A DNA stretch of 64,000 bases from Euclidia mi (Eukaryota > Arthropoda > Insecta > Lepidoptera > Erebidae), in NCBI GenBank assembly GCA_944739405.2, contig OX123186.2:10066995-10130994 (forward strand). Direction: 5' to 3'. The notes beneath the pieces were generated by a model. The model was not told the origin of the DNA. It was given only the letters and a program-made list of their open reading frames with translations, and made no database searches. A program made the translations under genes and the position numbers. Position 1 is the first letter of the stretch; the number at the start of each line of letters is the position of its first letter. This document shows, piece by piece, positions 45,788 to 59,723 of the stretch.

Positions 45788-46105
45788 TATAAACAATTTC
45801 AATACGCTTAATTTCAGTTGACATAACTCTGTTGAAAATATGTCAAATACATATATATGTATATATTTCTAGTAGCCAAAGCCACCGCTAAATAAAATAT
45901 TGGAATTGGCCGTAAATAATAAAGAGAGTCGCTGTGCTTTTTGATTTCGGTGCGGTGAGATGGTAGTCACCACGAGGATATTGCTATAACGATAATGATA
46001 ATGATGGTGATGATACACATTACACTAATAAATTATCAGGATTAGTTAAATTATATTGTTGTTGAATTGTAATATTTTCTTTTTATCAGAGCATGTTGAA
46101 AAAGC

Positions 46106-46410
46106 AGCGATAGCTGAGTGGAAAGACCGACAGACTGCTACGCACAGAGTCTCGGGTTCGAATCCACGGCACGCACCAATAACTTTTCGGAGTTAAGTGC
46201 GGATTAAATTGTTAATTATCGCTTGCTAAACGGTGAAGGAAAACATCGTGAAGAAACCTGCATGTCTGAGAGTTCTCCATAATGTTCTCGAAAGACATGT
46301 GAAGTCTGCCAATCCGCACTTGGCCAGCGTGGTGGACTAATGGCCTTACCTTTCTCAAAGTGAAAAGAGGCCCAGCAGTGGAACAGTATGAAGGGCTGAT
46401 GATGATGATG
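46106..46410 (+). mobile_element. SINE family B, full-length with 13 bp duplication
   Basis: Flanked by ATGTTGAAAAAGC (46093-46105) and ATGTTCAAAAAGC (46411-46423), 12 of 13 identical. The head has box A 'TAGCTGAGTGGAAAG' and box B 'GGGTTCGAATCC'; the body includes 'GAAACCTGCATGTCTGAGAG' and 'GCACTTGGCCAGCGTGGTGG'; the 3' end 'AGAGGCCCAGCAGTGGAACA' plus 'GGGCTGATGATGATG' matches the RTE terminus at 45404-45462. Intact boxes suggest polymerase III transcription is possible. Confidence 0.88.
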
Positions 46411-46423
46411 ATGTTCAAAAAGC

Positions 46424-47760
46424 CTTACTAACAGGACATATTGGTATGTAAATAGTAATTATTCACTACGACTTGTTTTCATGTTATCAACTCTACTTTA
46501 GTTTTATGTTCAAGGCAAATTATACTTTTTGTAAAGTATAATTTATATCATACGTGAAGTCACATAAATATATTTTCTTTTGTAGTTTTTTTTTCTAATG
46601 AGGCAAGGAACAGATAACATCTCTTTATTCGCTTCAAAGAGCGTTTTTACTTGTCTTGCTAAAAAGTTCTTTGTGAGCCAAAAGAATTCTACGTCCATTT
46701 TTAATCAAACTGTAGCTAAATTGTCATTCATTTTATAAGTCAGGTCTCCTTGTACTGGATAGGAAATTGGAATAAATAATTAATTGGCAATATTTTCTAG
46801 AAATATTTATTACTTTTATTGCGTATTTTGTAAATTTTCGAACGAATGAATCTTTTTCGAATTTTTTAATGTTTGCTTTCCAATGCTGGTTAACAAATCA
46901 AATATTATAGGATCAATTTCAGCTAGTCCACTTCACTAGCTAGCTAGGCTGCCGGTTGGCAGACTTAGTATTTTGCAAATGTTATTTTTGGTTTCAGATT
47001 TGTATGAACCCGTGACCCTGCTTCAGCACTTTGGCGATTCACGCGATGTTTTTGTACCTTATACAAAAGTATACCAGATTCCATTTCGCCATTTTTCACA
47101 TAAAGTTATAGATGAAAATAAAAATATAGACTTTCAGAGGTAAAATGTTTAGATATAAGATAAACAATATAAGAGAAAGGATTTCATAGTATTTTCATTG
47201 TCTAAGACATATACGTATATATGTTTAAAAGTACTTTGAAAAAAAAGACGTACTTAACTGCTATGGAATGCGCTAATTTGGAGTCATTAATTAAAACGTA
47301 ATTATAGCTACCCTATAGTTACTATACTTATTTAAAGTAATTTGGATGCCCTTCAATGATGAAGGGCATATTATTATGAAATAATATAATAAAAGTACTA
47401 AATAATAACCCAAATGATCGCAGTTTTTAACGTTTCCTTAAACAAAGCACCAAACGCTTAAAATAGAGCTTAAGCGTATTGAAATTCAATAAAAACGTTC
47501 AAAACAGATACTGAAGAAGTGAGACAGTAATATATAAAACGAGTAAGTACGAAAGAGAGGTAAAGACAATACAAGGGGAAGTTGGGCGGAAACAAACCAT
47601 GCAGTTTCATTAGAGACGTTGGCAATTAGTCCGAGCCACACGGCTGTGATGGGACAATTTCCATTCCTTGCTAATTGTGTCGCAGAATTTTACTTCGATT
47701 TATTAAGAAATTGTGAGATGTTTTTTTTATTTATATTTGCTTGTTTTTTAGCAGGGGATT
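46424..47760. other. AT-rich DNA, nothing recognised
   Basis: Only a small 9 bp-arm hairpin at 47347-47370 (TGCCCTTCA ... TGAAGGGCA region) was noted. Confidence 0.4.
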
Positions 47761-48010
47761 ATCTTAATATATATATTTCTTGTGTGCGTGTGTATGTCAC
47801 TGAACTCCTCCTAAACGACTGGACTGATCTTGATGACATTTTTGTGTGTGTTCGAGGAGTCTTGAGAATGGTTTTGATTCACAATTTAGTCCACTGGAAA
47901 TTGTTTTTTTACTTAATTTTTCATTTGTAAATAGCGGTGGATTTCGGAATGTTTCACATTGGAACCGACGGACTGCGCTGCTATCGCAGTGTCAAATCTT
48001 ATATTAATAA
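47761..48010 (+). repeat. Degenerate repeat ('CTCCTAAACGACTGGACTGA')
   Basis: Shares the phrase 'CTAAACGACTG' plus a following T-rich stretch with 48411-48600 and ends 'GACTGCGCTGCTATCGCAG'. The frame at 47619-47930 is contained in it and looks fortuitous. Class unknown. Confidence 0.45.
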
Positions 48011-48370
48011 TTTCGTCAAGGAGTACATCGAAACCTTACCTGAATAATATAACATTAAAAAATAAAGATATCGAGTCGACAACATATATCCGTAAAATTC
48101 AGATTGTCGAGTATTTTGTTAAATTCTAATGGTTCTGACAGACAAATCGCAGTCGCAATATTGGCCACTCTAGCGAAAAGTCACTGATACCGGATAACAT
48201 TTTGAGTACTACCAAAAAGGTCTAAGTCTTAGTACTAAGTAGTTTGTATGTGTTAATACTTTTTGCAGCTATCTTACAATTAAAACGACAATTATAGAAG
48301 TATCCGCCCAATAAAGGAGATTTGTGTTACCCCGAACATAGATGATAAACTATAACTAGAGACTAGAGAC

Positions 48371-48600
48371 CCCGAATTTACGAGAGCGAAGCTGCGGGCA
48401 AAAGCTAGTGTGTATATATAAAATTTAATTACCGAAATGTTTGTACGCACATAACTTCTAAACGACTGCACCAAATTGGATAATTCTTTCTTACATGTGT
48501 TCATTATTGTAAGGAGAAGGTTTGTATGTAATTTTTTTTTTATAAAAATATATACAATGTATCTTGAGGTAGGAAGTTAGCCGGGTCAGATAGTAGTAAA
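48371..48600. repeat. Two abutting degenerate repeats
   Basis: 48380-48410 is the reverse complement of the 'CTAGCTTTTGCCCGC' family start (compare 52619). 48411-48600 contains 'CTTCTAAACGACTGCACCAA' and ends 'GCCGGGTCAGATAGTAGTAA', matching pieces of 47761-48010 and 15603-15797. Confidence 0.5.
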
Positions 48601-51600
48601 TAATACTCAATGTGACATTCCTGGTTGACATTTTATACAATGAACGTCGTGGCCTTTACTTTCACATTATTTTTTTCTTTTGTAGGTTCCGAGACCACTG
48701 AAATTTTAACCATTTTTTTAAATATTATGTTTTACGTGTTTTTATAAATAAATTTGTGAATAGATGGTTCATGGACATTATTTTTCTAGTAACCCTTTTT
48801 TTCTCAAATGCAAATATAAAGTCATTTACTTATTTTATGGATATACAGATTGATCAGCATATTTTTTATTTATTTACTAGCTTTTTAACAATAAGCAAGC
48901 TTTAGTAAATTTGTGCACAAAAGAGTAGTTTTAAAGGCATTTCTGTTTCTGCGAAAGAGAGAGGGATGGTAGGCGAGTTGCAAATCCCACATTCTACTCA
49001 CAGGTCGAACAAAATGGTGCCGGCATTTCCGAAAAGCTTTAGTAACAACGGTTTGGAAATGTGCCCGCTAACTGACATTAGGTTCGCAACCGTAATACAT
49101 GTAGGCTAAACATGGCTGACAAAATACGAGCTCGATAAACTGGCTGGCTCTTTGGCTGTGAAGAGATGATACTCGTCGTCATCCAAGCGTTGTTCCAGTT
49201 GCCTTCCAAAGCCTTCGCCTTGCAGCCCAAGATATGTTTTTTACTGTCGCGAGATTCGACATAATTGTTCAGAGCCACTGCAGTTGGTAATCTGAAACTT
49301 TTAGATTTAGCCCAGTACCCGAGTATTCCAAGGCGTTGGCGCCGCAACGACTTACAACGATTGTCTTGATAACGTTGAATAAGACGATTTGACGTAGTCT
49401 CCAAGACATGTGTGAGGGAGAGAAATAATTAATAGTGTAGACTAGTGCAGCAGGGCTAGGATATCGAATCGAGGCAGAGTATGAGTAGTAAACCTAAAAG
49501 ATCTTTACGATTTTTGGTTTAAGAGGGACTTCGGCCTGGTAAGAGTTTGTTTTATCAAGGCTACTTACCATTAAGTAATTTGCTGGGAGGACCTAAATGC
49601 TTTTGAGGGGAAAGGATGAGTCTGAGACCCTTAGCGCCCACTAGGTCGGGCCCTGACTAATGACTTTGCGGGCTTTCCAAAACAACGTCCATATGACTAA
49701 TTTTGACTGGTCACCAACCTTTTAACACAACGAGGACGGTGTTGTTAAATTTTGCCTCACACCCAAATAAATGATACTTTGTGACCTTTAATGTTGATTA
49801 AAGTGATACAAATTGAATCAACCGCCCTAGTTGATTATTTTGAGACTACAGCAATGTTGCCTGTTTTAGCGCAAATTAGAACCATTCATACAGAGAAACA
49901 GGTGAATTTGTGCAATTAGTGTTCCCCTTCTCGTAAACGTATACGTCTTTTGTGGAAAGATATTTGTTGGGGGAACATCATTTGCGGATCTTATTTAGGT
50001 CGTTACTACAGGTTTAGATATTGTGTCGTATGTATTTTTGATTCAATGGATAGTAAGCTCGACTTATTTGTAAGACTTATTACCTACTAGTTAATAAAAC
50101 GTAATAATATCGGGCACATTGGACTTATTTTGTAACTTTGTCGTTACTTGATTCGTTTATTGATCTACCGTCTTATAAATATAATCTGTGAGGTTATATT
50201 TACACCACGTATCACCAATAAGTGCATGGAATATTATTATTGCATTATACGCTTCACAAACCTTCTTACTTTCTATATAGACACACTAGTATCTTAAAAA
50301 AAATACATACGCAGGTAGCAAAAGCCTGAAAAGGCACTTTAGCAATCTGATCCAAAACCAAGCAGAGTTTGTGCCATGACAGCTAGGCAACAGATTAATA
50401 GTTATTATTCTAAAATTACACCCAAATACAACAGCAAAACAATCATCCCTCACGATTTGGTTTTGTTCAATAAGATCAGCAGCCGTAAGATACACTAGAT
50501 AGCCACAAACCATTAGATCTACGAGAGAGTCAAATATTTCTTGTTTTAATAAAGGGAGTAAATATACTCATACATACTTAAGGTAATACATTACAGTAAA
50601 TTTTACCACGATCTTAATCAAAAACCAAAAACAAATGAATAGAAAATCCAACATGAAAGAAGTCCACGGAAGCAGTCTTGAACTCGTGAAAATTGAAATG
50701 AGAAATGATTGTTAATGAATATGAGCATCACAAAAGGCTCACATGAGGAAAATAAGCATTCAAAACGTGGTATTTTACATTTCTAGTTAGATTTTTTTAC
50801 ATGTGTTCTCATTTTGAAGAAACATTTTTCTTTGAATAACATTTTCCTCAAAGCGCATAATTTATTTTATTAGTGATAATGTAATACATATTTTCATCTT
50901 CCTCCCAGTTCTTATGTTCCTGGCTGGATCTTGTCTTGTTGCAACATTCATTAGGTTGTCAGTTTATATGAGGAGCCAATTTATGCTGTGAAAAAATGTA
51001 AAAAAAAGAAAACAGAATGATATGATATAAATGAACTATTAGAGGCAAAGTAAAATCAAACCAGTTTGAAATACAATTGAGGCTTATGCGTAATTATTTT
51101 TACTTTTTTTTAGTCAGTTTCTAGTTTAAAAGGAGTTTATGACCACAAACATTAATATATCGTCTAATCTCGTTCGAGTAATCTATGATACTGGTCTAGG
51201 CCTGAAACATATTTGTAACATTAATATGTTCACTGTGCCTTTCCTTTTAAAATTTTAATCAAAGCGGTTTTAATCATATAAATAATGCTAGACACTTAAA
51301 TACGTTTTGTGTAGATCACTCTTACTCCTAATGTCATTAATTAGAAACAATTACTTATCTACCACAAGTCCCAAGTTGGGCGCCATTTCATTTTCACGAA
51401 AAGAGAAATCAATATCTCTGAACTGACCTAAATGCATGACACTTTACGTTCCCGTAACTCTATCCTTAAAAGAAAAATAGCTTCAAAAATATGCAATCAC
51501 AGCAGCCAACAGTTGGAAATGACTTTGTATTGAAGATTGATGGCCTTCTAATGAGATTTCTTCCTGGAACAATGGACTTACTTTTCCCCGTATTTTTTGT

Positions 51601-52618
51601 CTTTAAATATAAGTGAGAGGATTTTAGGGCTTTTACTTTTAAGACAAAAAGTTTTCAACACGTAAAGCTTTATGCGAAATTAGAATTGAGTGAAAAGAAG
51701 CCGTTAAGGAAATCAAATTGTGACATCTTTATTAATACAGAATCCAAAAGTAACAAACAAGCAAATAAAACACTTTGATGTATCACATCTAGTCGACTCG
51801 TGGAATTGCGAGTTGCCGAAAAATTTGAATAATACATGAAATATTTATCAAGTACTAGTTACGTCATATGTAAATGTTCCCTGGACTCCAAGATATATAG
51901 AGTTTTACCTTGAATAACAAATGTATTTGATGTATATGTTAAATATTTGTAACCAAAATTACAATCTTTTATGTGAAAACTCGTTAATGCGTCATTTTAT
52001 TTATCAGCATCTTGGTATTTTAATCATCCAAAATCTTTGATTCTTCTATGGCAATGTTTTTATCGAATTAACATGTACGTGTAATTTTCCTCTCTGATTA
52101 GATGACAGCTTCGAGTGTTTTAGGTTTGATTGTTATTACGAGTTTCAGTTCAGTATTAGTAGTAGTAATATGGACCCGAGTATGCATATAATGTTCTGAA
52201 CCACATCCAATTTTATCTGGTTGTATGCATAATATCTCTATCCGTGACGTACTACTGTAATCCAACTACTCGGTAGCCAATACCTCCTAGTTAAGTAGAA
52301 TTCCATTTGCTACTTAGATGGGTTGGGTTCTGGGAGACTCTTACCGATGAAAAATTACTAGGTCATGGCTACATAACGACGTCTTTCGATCTTGTTATTA
52401 CTTTTTAAGTCTACACGAAAACCTAGTCTTTTCTTAAATGTTTATATAAATAACAATTTAAACCAATTATTGTAATACACAAGTTTAATTTACATTGTTT
52501 TTTTGAAAGAGGCTAATTACTAATATAACGTTGAAATTCACGGTGACAATATTTTACGTAGAACTTATGCAAGTTTGAAACAGAGATCTTGTAAAATTTG
52601 GCCTATCTTTTATTGAAA
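48601..52618. other. AT-rich DNA; one ambiguous coding-like patch
   Basis: Around 49078-49404 the minus strand has two successive readable frames: a longer one (108 codons) and, offset, a 44-codon stretch with 'GEGFGRQLEQRLDDDEYHLF'. This may be a frameshifted remnant of some coding sequence; I do not recognise it. The rest shows nothing. Confidence 0.35.
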
Positions 52619-53195
52619 ACTAGCTTTTGCCCGCGGCTTCGCGCGCGTTCAATTCGGGTAACACAATATATCTACTTTCAGTCTCAAGTTGTGTGAAGAT
52701 ACTCCTGATTATTCTAAAGAGTCAGACACTCTATAGGGTACAAAGTAACTCGGTCAGTATCCATGACAAATGTCAAAGCCATGTTTCAATACATTTCCAT
52801 CTGTATCATTTAAAATTTTAGTAGGTAGAGAAAATCGTTTTAGCCGTTTGAGCGTAGTATATAATTATTAGTTTAGATATGCGAACAATGTAATCACCGT
52901 GCACAATATGACAATATGTATGATGTGACAGTACTGACAGATAGCACATGTACAGCACTCAATTATTCGCGCATGCGTTCTTACTTCCAAGAGGAAAATT
53001 TCTACCATACTAACTTCTATCCTCCCTACAATCCCTCCCAGTTTCATTTTTGCAACTCATGGTAGCCTATGTCCGCCTCCATGGTCCTATATATGTATCT
53101 CTATATTAAATTTCAACAAAATCGGTTCAGCGGTTTACGCGTGAAAACGGAACATACATACATACACACTTTCGAATTTATAATATTAGTAGGGA
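52619..53195 (+). repeat. Interspersed repeat, 'ACTAGCTTTTGCCCGCGGCT' to 'ATATTAGTAGGGA'
   Basis: Begins with the family start shared with 4640 and (inverted) 48380-48410, contains 'AACAAAATCGGTTCAGCGG' and ends 'GAAAACGGAACATACATACA' followed by 'TTTATAATATTAGTAGGGA'. This is the most complete copy here. The family is widespread in Lepidoptera by recollection; mechanism unknown. Confidence 0.6.
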
Positions 53196-56100
53196 TGCAT
53201 TAATATTCTGATAAGGATTGCCCTGTTCTTCCAAATTCAAACATATCCCATCTCTTTTTTTCTTGTTTGTATGCCAGTCGTGAATTCTAAAGTTAGATTC
53301 CTAACATTGACTTAGGACTCTTTTTCCCGGCGTGTGTTACACACGGCTAACCACAGACAATCCAGTATTAGGTCTAGTTCACATGAGTTCCTTTTGAAAT
53401 GCATTATAAATCCTGATAAAAAGAAATTAATAGTAATAAAAATAACGAACGTAACGTCATAAAAATAAACTTTCAAAAACAAAATACAGCACTACTGTAA
53501 ATCATGTAGGCACGTATGCACCGTTACGAAACCGGAGCACTACCGTGTGCGTGGACAAGCTTCAATAGTGCTCGATAAGCCCATAGCTCTCGGTCAACCG
53601 TAAATTTTTACGGCAAATGCGCCGGGATTTTTGACAGAATGTGGGCGAGAGGACTGACTGTTAGTTTCTCTATAAGAGTTACACTACAATACATTTTAAC
53701 CTGAACACCGTGAAAGTACTTGAATACTAAGAATATGCTATGTATGTTTGGCAATCTTGCATCGTAGTAGACTTCATAAACATACAACGTCAGAAGTGTT
53801 GTTTCACGTGGGGATTGAACCCTCAACTCTTGGAACCTCTTAAAACACAAATGTCTGCAACATGTTCTACCATTTGACAAGTTTTAGGACTATAATTTAG
53901 TACATTGACAGAAATATGTAATCGAGACTACAAAAAAACAAATTTCTAAAGTGATAGACAAATCAATGTGCTTATTAGACCACGTTGAAGAAATCAAGGT
54001 GATTGATTCTTCCAATATTCAAATAAATATAACCGACTTAAGCCGTCATCACAAAGACACCATTCGTATTGAGATTTCTGCAACATCTCCATTGCAAGTA
54101 ACAGCTGTAATTAAACCTCGCTGAGAACAAAACATGTAAATAATGCATCTGTTTGAACTAATAGGCAACGATTTACTGTTTGTGTCAGGTTGGATCTTCA
54201 AAGCTGGAACAATGGCTCATTCTTCTCAGGATAAATTGAAACAAATATAAACACATCTTGCTAAACGAATTATACAGTTCAAAATAAATAGTAATCTAAA
54301 ATATATATCGACGGCAAGTTTGCAGCATGATTTGGAATCATGCTTCAAACTTGTCAGTTATAATTGAGTATCTAATTGAGTCATAATAGAAAAAGGGCAG
54401 CGAATCTGTTGAAATCGTGTTTGATGCCATTATAGCTCATAATTATAAATGACGAAAACCCGCATGGATATTGGCTATGGCAACGAAGGGGAGTTAATGT
54501 GTAATTTTGATGTATAAGTTAGTACAATTGATGAGCTTTTTTAAAGGTATTAATTTCTGCAAAGTTACACTAAAATTCGTTTACTAGTCTTGCGTCAAAG
54601 AAAGACAGACCAGCAAATACGCTTTCGCATTTATATGTAGTAAACTGATTTGATTTCGTCAACAATGTAATATAGACTGATACTATATCAAAAGAACAAT
54701 TATACATATTTTTATTTGGTAATTAGAGAAAAGCAGCCACAGTAATTGTTTATTGACAAGTTTCTATAAAGTTATTAATAGTAAGCTCTAACTTTTTCAG
54801 AATCAAACAAATACCTAAATCAAAAAAATCATACAATTTTTTAAAATTTGATTTTACCCGAAAAGTAATTTCGTATCTCAGATCCTACCGTTCCGTGAAA
54901 TAGAACATCAAAATAGGAAAATAAATTATCATCTTCCTAAAAGCACATTGTAATACGTCTTTAAAGTGTCAGACGGCACTGAAAACCTCTCCAAAACCCA
55001 TTACGACGATGTTTGCTAAATTAAATCTTCAAAAGTTTAAACTTCCATCACTACATCAAGGTAGAAAACTTGACTGCGAATTTCATTGTGTCAAATAATC
55101 TTGGTAATCTGGCCTCGGTGACGTTTTACATATTAAGAGTCTAGGGACAACTTCTTAAGAACGAAGTTAACAAGTCGACAAGTGCAGAGTGCTACTAAAG
55201 AACTTTGTTGAACATCCTAGCTAGTTGTATTAATCAGTGAAGTTTATGGATAAAAATCTGTACAAGATTTTAAATTAATAGTAGTGTCAAGGCGATTCTT
55301 TTCAAGTTTATATCCGTTGAGGATGCTCTTGAAAATGAAAAAATATTGTTATTTTGTACTAGAGGAGCTTTAGGTGAATCTCAATTAATGTGAGCGAAAA
55401 TAAGATGGTATTATATATATATTATGTTATATAAATGCTACTTGTCAGATGTTAGTTTCAAAAATATTATATTTCCCCATCAGTTTTTATTCGTCACTCT
55501 GTATTCATTTAGCTTACTTTAAATTAATTATAATGATAGAGTCACGATTATTTATAGGTAGATCATTTTTTATACGGTAAACACATACTTCTACATCAAA
55601 GCGGCAATAATCATAATCGAAATTCTTTCATAGCGTGTGTCCTATATCCTGCTAATATATTTTATGTAGAATTTCCTTTACCATTTATATCAAAAAGTAA
55701 AATGGGATTCAGAAAATCGTTGTTTTCCTTATACTGTCTTATTAAAGCATACATACAAAGAAAACAAGAAGAGATCTTTCAAATTCAAGGAGCACAATAA
55801 TGGAAGTCCCTACTGAATTGCTCGAATAAAATACAAAATAGTAGTAAGGATTTGAGGGACATCAGAGCCCAAACCTTAATTAATAATGTCAATGTTAGCA
55901 GAATCCAATTTGTTCTGTTCTGTATCCCTTAAGTATTAGGGCTATTACGTAATAGGTAGTTAGTAGCACATTTGTCATAGCAATACACATACTATTTTGT
56001 ATTGATAGTTATTATTTAGAAATACTTTCTGTATTTTCTAAGAGGAATGTCTAACACAACGAAGAAATATTGTAGATACCTTTAACCATATTAGTTGAAT

Positions 56101-56540
56101 GTATATAGAGACGCATCGAAAATGTGACAAAGAAAGCTCTCATATAAGGAGCGTGTAGTGCCAATATAATTAAATCAAAGCACAGGCATGGTTTGTGTAG
56201 ATGAGGCTTAGAGAATATATTTTCCTTCCTGTGATAAAATTTTATTTTTTAGCTCTAAAAATATCAAAATACTCAGTTTTTATATTTTGTTTGTTTTAAA
56301 TAATTGTAAATGCTCCGTTTTGTATTTTCTCTATTCAAGAAGCATGGTTATGTATTACAAATGAGGTGGCATAAAACACCAGACTTTAATTGAAAGCTCG
56401 ACGAATTAAATAATTCTAGAAAGAAAATGAAATCTAAAGAAAAATCAAATTAATTTATGAACCAAACAGGAAAGTGTATCTCGAAAATAAATGCAACATT
56501 GCAAACTTACCCGTTATTTTCTTAATTGTATTATATTTTA

Positions 56541-56700
56541 TAGTAACTAGCTCAGACGACGCCTGAAGGTTTTTAGGTCGAGATTTCAATGAGTCTTGCC
56601 AAGATTTTTTTAACAACCTTCTTGGAAAATACAAACCGAGTTCTTGGAAAATACAAACCGAGTGCGGGTAGACGGACAGACAGATATTACCACGATATTG
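56541..56700 (+). repeat. Degenerate repeat containing a 22 bp tandem duplication
   Basis: TTCTTGGAAAATACAAACCG (first 20 of 22 bp) occurs back to back at 56619-56640 and 56641-56662. The surrounding 'CTCAGACGACGCCTGAAGG' looks like a decayed interspersed repeat; class unknown. Confidence 0.55.
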
Positions 56701-57868
56701 TCTGCAATAAAGTTTCCATGAAGTTTCTAAAGGAAAACGTAAGTGTGTGCGTCATCTAGATAGAGTGCATATGGGCACACAACTGTATGATGTTGTTTAT
56801 GCCAGCCTTTATTTCATGCTACGAAATAAATGTTAAAATTGGTAATAAACAAATTGAGGCAGCTACATTTCATTCAATTTTTCAGAAGTGATTTTATTCC
56901 AAACATGTTTGTCCGCATCAATTACTGTGATTTCTTAAATTCGATCTTAAGTTCGTACCGTAGGATTGTCATAACTATACAGAGTTTTTACGTTGATTCA
57001 CATAATAATCGAGCACTTTTTTTGTATACTGACAACCTAAATGTCTGACATAGCTCTGCCTAGCCTTTGCGCGTTTTGTTTTGCTTAAAAGTAAGAAACA
57101 TTAAACTTTGCTTTTCATTTATTCACACTAATGTTCACGTCATGGGTTTGATATTTATATATTCAATGTAGGGAAATTTTGCTGTTTTGTGAAAGCTTTG
57201 AGGGTAGTGCAAAACTAGGATTGTATAGTATATAGTCCAATTTGTAGGCACTTGCCGCAAAACTTGCGCATTCTGCCAGAACCGTTTGCCCGTGTGTGTC
57301 AAATTGAATAACTTTCTCTTATCGTGTATTTATCTGATCGCTTTGCCAGATATTGGCTATTTCATTGTTGCCCTCTTGTTTCGTTATTGCAACCTTTGTT
57401 TTAGACATACAAAGTTATTTTCAATCTCATTTTGGTATCTGCATTCTAATGTCTGACAAATATTTGACTTTGTGTATTTGATTATTTGCATTCGATTTTA
57501 GGTTTTTTAAACTGTTTTGCAGACAGTAAGGAGAAGTATATGGAGGAGTATATGGAGGCATGCATGTCGCTATGCCCGTCAGTCTTACTATCTGGTGTAT
57601 ATGAATATATATCTCACATTTGAAAACCCAAACGATAGAAAATATCGGAAATGAATTATGCAGGAAACGAACGGGTGCGGTAAACAATACACTTAATATG
57701 CAGTTTATGAGTAGCTTCTATAAACATAAAAGCAAATGTATATTTTGCCAGCCAATACAATGTGTGAAATATTTTATATTATTGTTTTATTTTTAAAGCA
57801 CTTTCGCTCGCTACCATGCTTTTTTATTCAGATATTTGTTTGAGACATTTTTTTCTTTATTCAGCAAA

Positions 57869-57899
57869 ATTAATGGTAGGTGTCATACCTACCATTAAT
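57869..57899. repeat. Perfect inverted repeat, 13 bp arms
   Basis: ATTAATGGTAGGT, 5 nt GTCAT, and its exact complement. Confidence 0.85.
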
Positions 57900-58579
57900 C
57901 GCTTAACTTGGTGTTTACAAACTATTTAAAGTAACGGTATAATACAATGTAATCGCATAAAATTCTTGTATAAAGTAAAGGCAGAATATTCATTTAATTG
58001 AACAAATTATCAAAATGTATTTTAGTTTAATTCTTTAACTGTCCGATCTACAACGCAAGACATCTTTTACAAACAACATCAGTCTGTCCTTAGGCTCAGG
58101 CTTTAAGCGCTGTTGACGAGATCTACATCATCTTAGGACGTAGTTCGGTTGCTAGGTTTATGTTATTCATGTGGAAAAGTCAACTATTTCAAGCCCTTTT
58201 ATATTTGGAATTATTTACTACATGAACTGCTTCACACGCATGAAAGCCGATTTTATTCTTTTAGAGGGCTAAGATGTAGGGCTCTTAAACTTGAATTTTC
58301 ATGTCAAAAATTGCATATCTATTACTGACACTAATGTTTCATTGAATATTATATTATTTTAGTTTGCTCTCCAGGGTACTTTTATAAAAAATGCGTATTG
58401 AACTAGAAACTTTAAGTTAATATGAATGAAAATTACATGATATATGATGGATAGAAACTTATAACATATAATACCATACGACCAATAAGGCGATTCTCAA
58501 AAATCTATGTATCGTTTATGTTTCGCATCGTTTATATAATGCATTGACAAAGATATTCCGTAATAATGAAGTATTTGTT

Positions 58580-58619
58580 GTTGAGCTTTGCCTGGTTAAA
58601 TTATCAGGCAAAGCTCAAC
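58580..58619. repeat. Perfect inverted repeat, 15 bp arms
   Basis: GTTGAGCTTTGCCTG at 58580-58594 and its exact complement at 58605-58619, 10 nt loop. Confidence 0.85.
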
Positions 58620-59053
58620 TGGATTATATTTGCATGGATCTGCCTCGATTATACTTTCAGTTATATTTTAGAGCGCTAAACTTAGAAAGCCTTTCGTCCC
58701 ACTCTGTTCGTTGGACTTTTAGTTATATTATACGAGGCAAAATCACAAAACATGAAAAATGCTCTTATACCAACAAACACTCCAAATTATAATCTCATTA
58801 AAGACCTGTCTCACCCGATTGATCATCATAAAAAGAATGATCCACATCTTTATCAATATAAAAGTTCCGTGTATCGTTTCACAAAACTCACTGACCCAAA
58901 TCATCTATTGTTTGAAAGGAAATGTTGCAATATATTAATGTATTGACACGGTTCCAATACACTTCCCTGTGGAACTCATCGTTAATTTTAATGGATATTA
59001 AATAACATGATGTGTTTATAATTTGACCGATTTTTTTCCTGATGGGTTTTTAA

Positions 59054-59723
59054 CCTCTAGAGCCCCAGCGGCACAAAAACGTGCCAGTAAACAAGTATTA
59101 CCGTTGAGCCCCGCTGGCACAAATTTGTGCCACCAAACCCCGACCGATTTAGAACTGTATTTGTAGTAAAGATAAGTCTTAAAATCGTTTCTGAACGAAT
59201 GTTCTCAACGGCAGATAATATTTTACAACCATAGACAAAGATAGAAACTAAAAATATTGTAAGCAACATATAAAAAAAATTGTGTGAAGTGCAAATTCAT
59301 GAAAACTGCGCCGCACGCTATGAAGTTCGAGTTTGAATATTGCAGGAATCGAATACAGAACTCGTAAAATAACATTATCTTGAGATTACCAGTCTATTCA
59401 TGAGCCAGTTCCCAAAATTTCGTGTAAATTGATCACACCCTTTAGTAAGAAATCAACATAATACAGCAATATAACTATATTCGGCAAGTACGCCGATTTC
59501 AATAGGATATGTTTGTTTCTTGAGGTCTAATCAGAATCTTGTTTACATTGTATTTCATAGCCACATCATTGAACAACCCGACACCGTTTAGAGTGTGTGA
59601 ATAGAAGCAACAGAAACGGAGCAATACCAGTTTTTGTGACCAGGGTCAGAATACACTTACGATAAGAGCCCGCCCGCGGTGCTTGACGGATAGTTCACGT
59701 AAATAATGGCGGTCCTTGAGAGG
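59054..59723. mobile_element. TTAA-flanked piggyBac-like non-autonomous candidate
   Basis: 670 bp between TTAA at 59050-59053 and 59724-59727. Left end CCTCTAGAGCCCCAGCGGC, right end read inward CCTCTCAAGGACCGCC; the first five bases agree and the rest is only loosely similar. Near the left end a subterminal motif is repeated: GGCACAAAAACGTGCC (59070-59085) and the perfect palindrome GGCACAAATTTGTGCC (59116-59131), each after GAGCCCC. TTAA duplication is the piggyBac hallmark, but TTAA is frequent in AT-rich DNA. No transposase. Confidence 0.42.

Larger units (their letters stand above)
53196..59049. other. AT-rich DNA with small hairpins
   Basis: Apart from the separately listed items there are only unassigned short frames (for example 53608-53880 minus, 56830-57048 plus). 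A 19 bp-arm imperfect hairpin sits at about 54313-54355. Confidence 0.4.
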
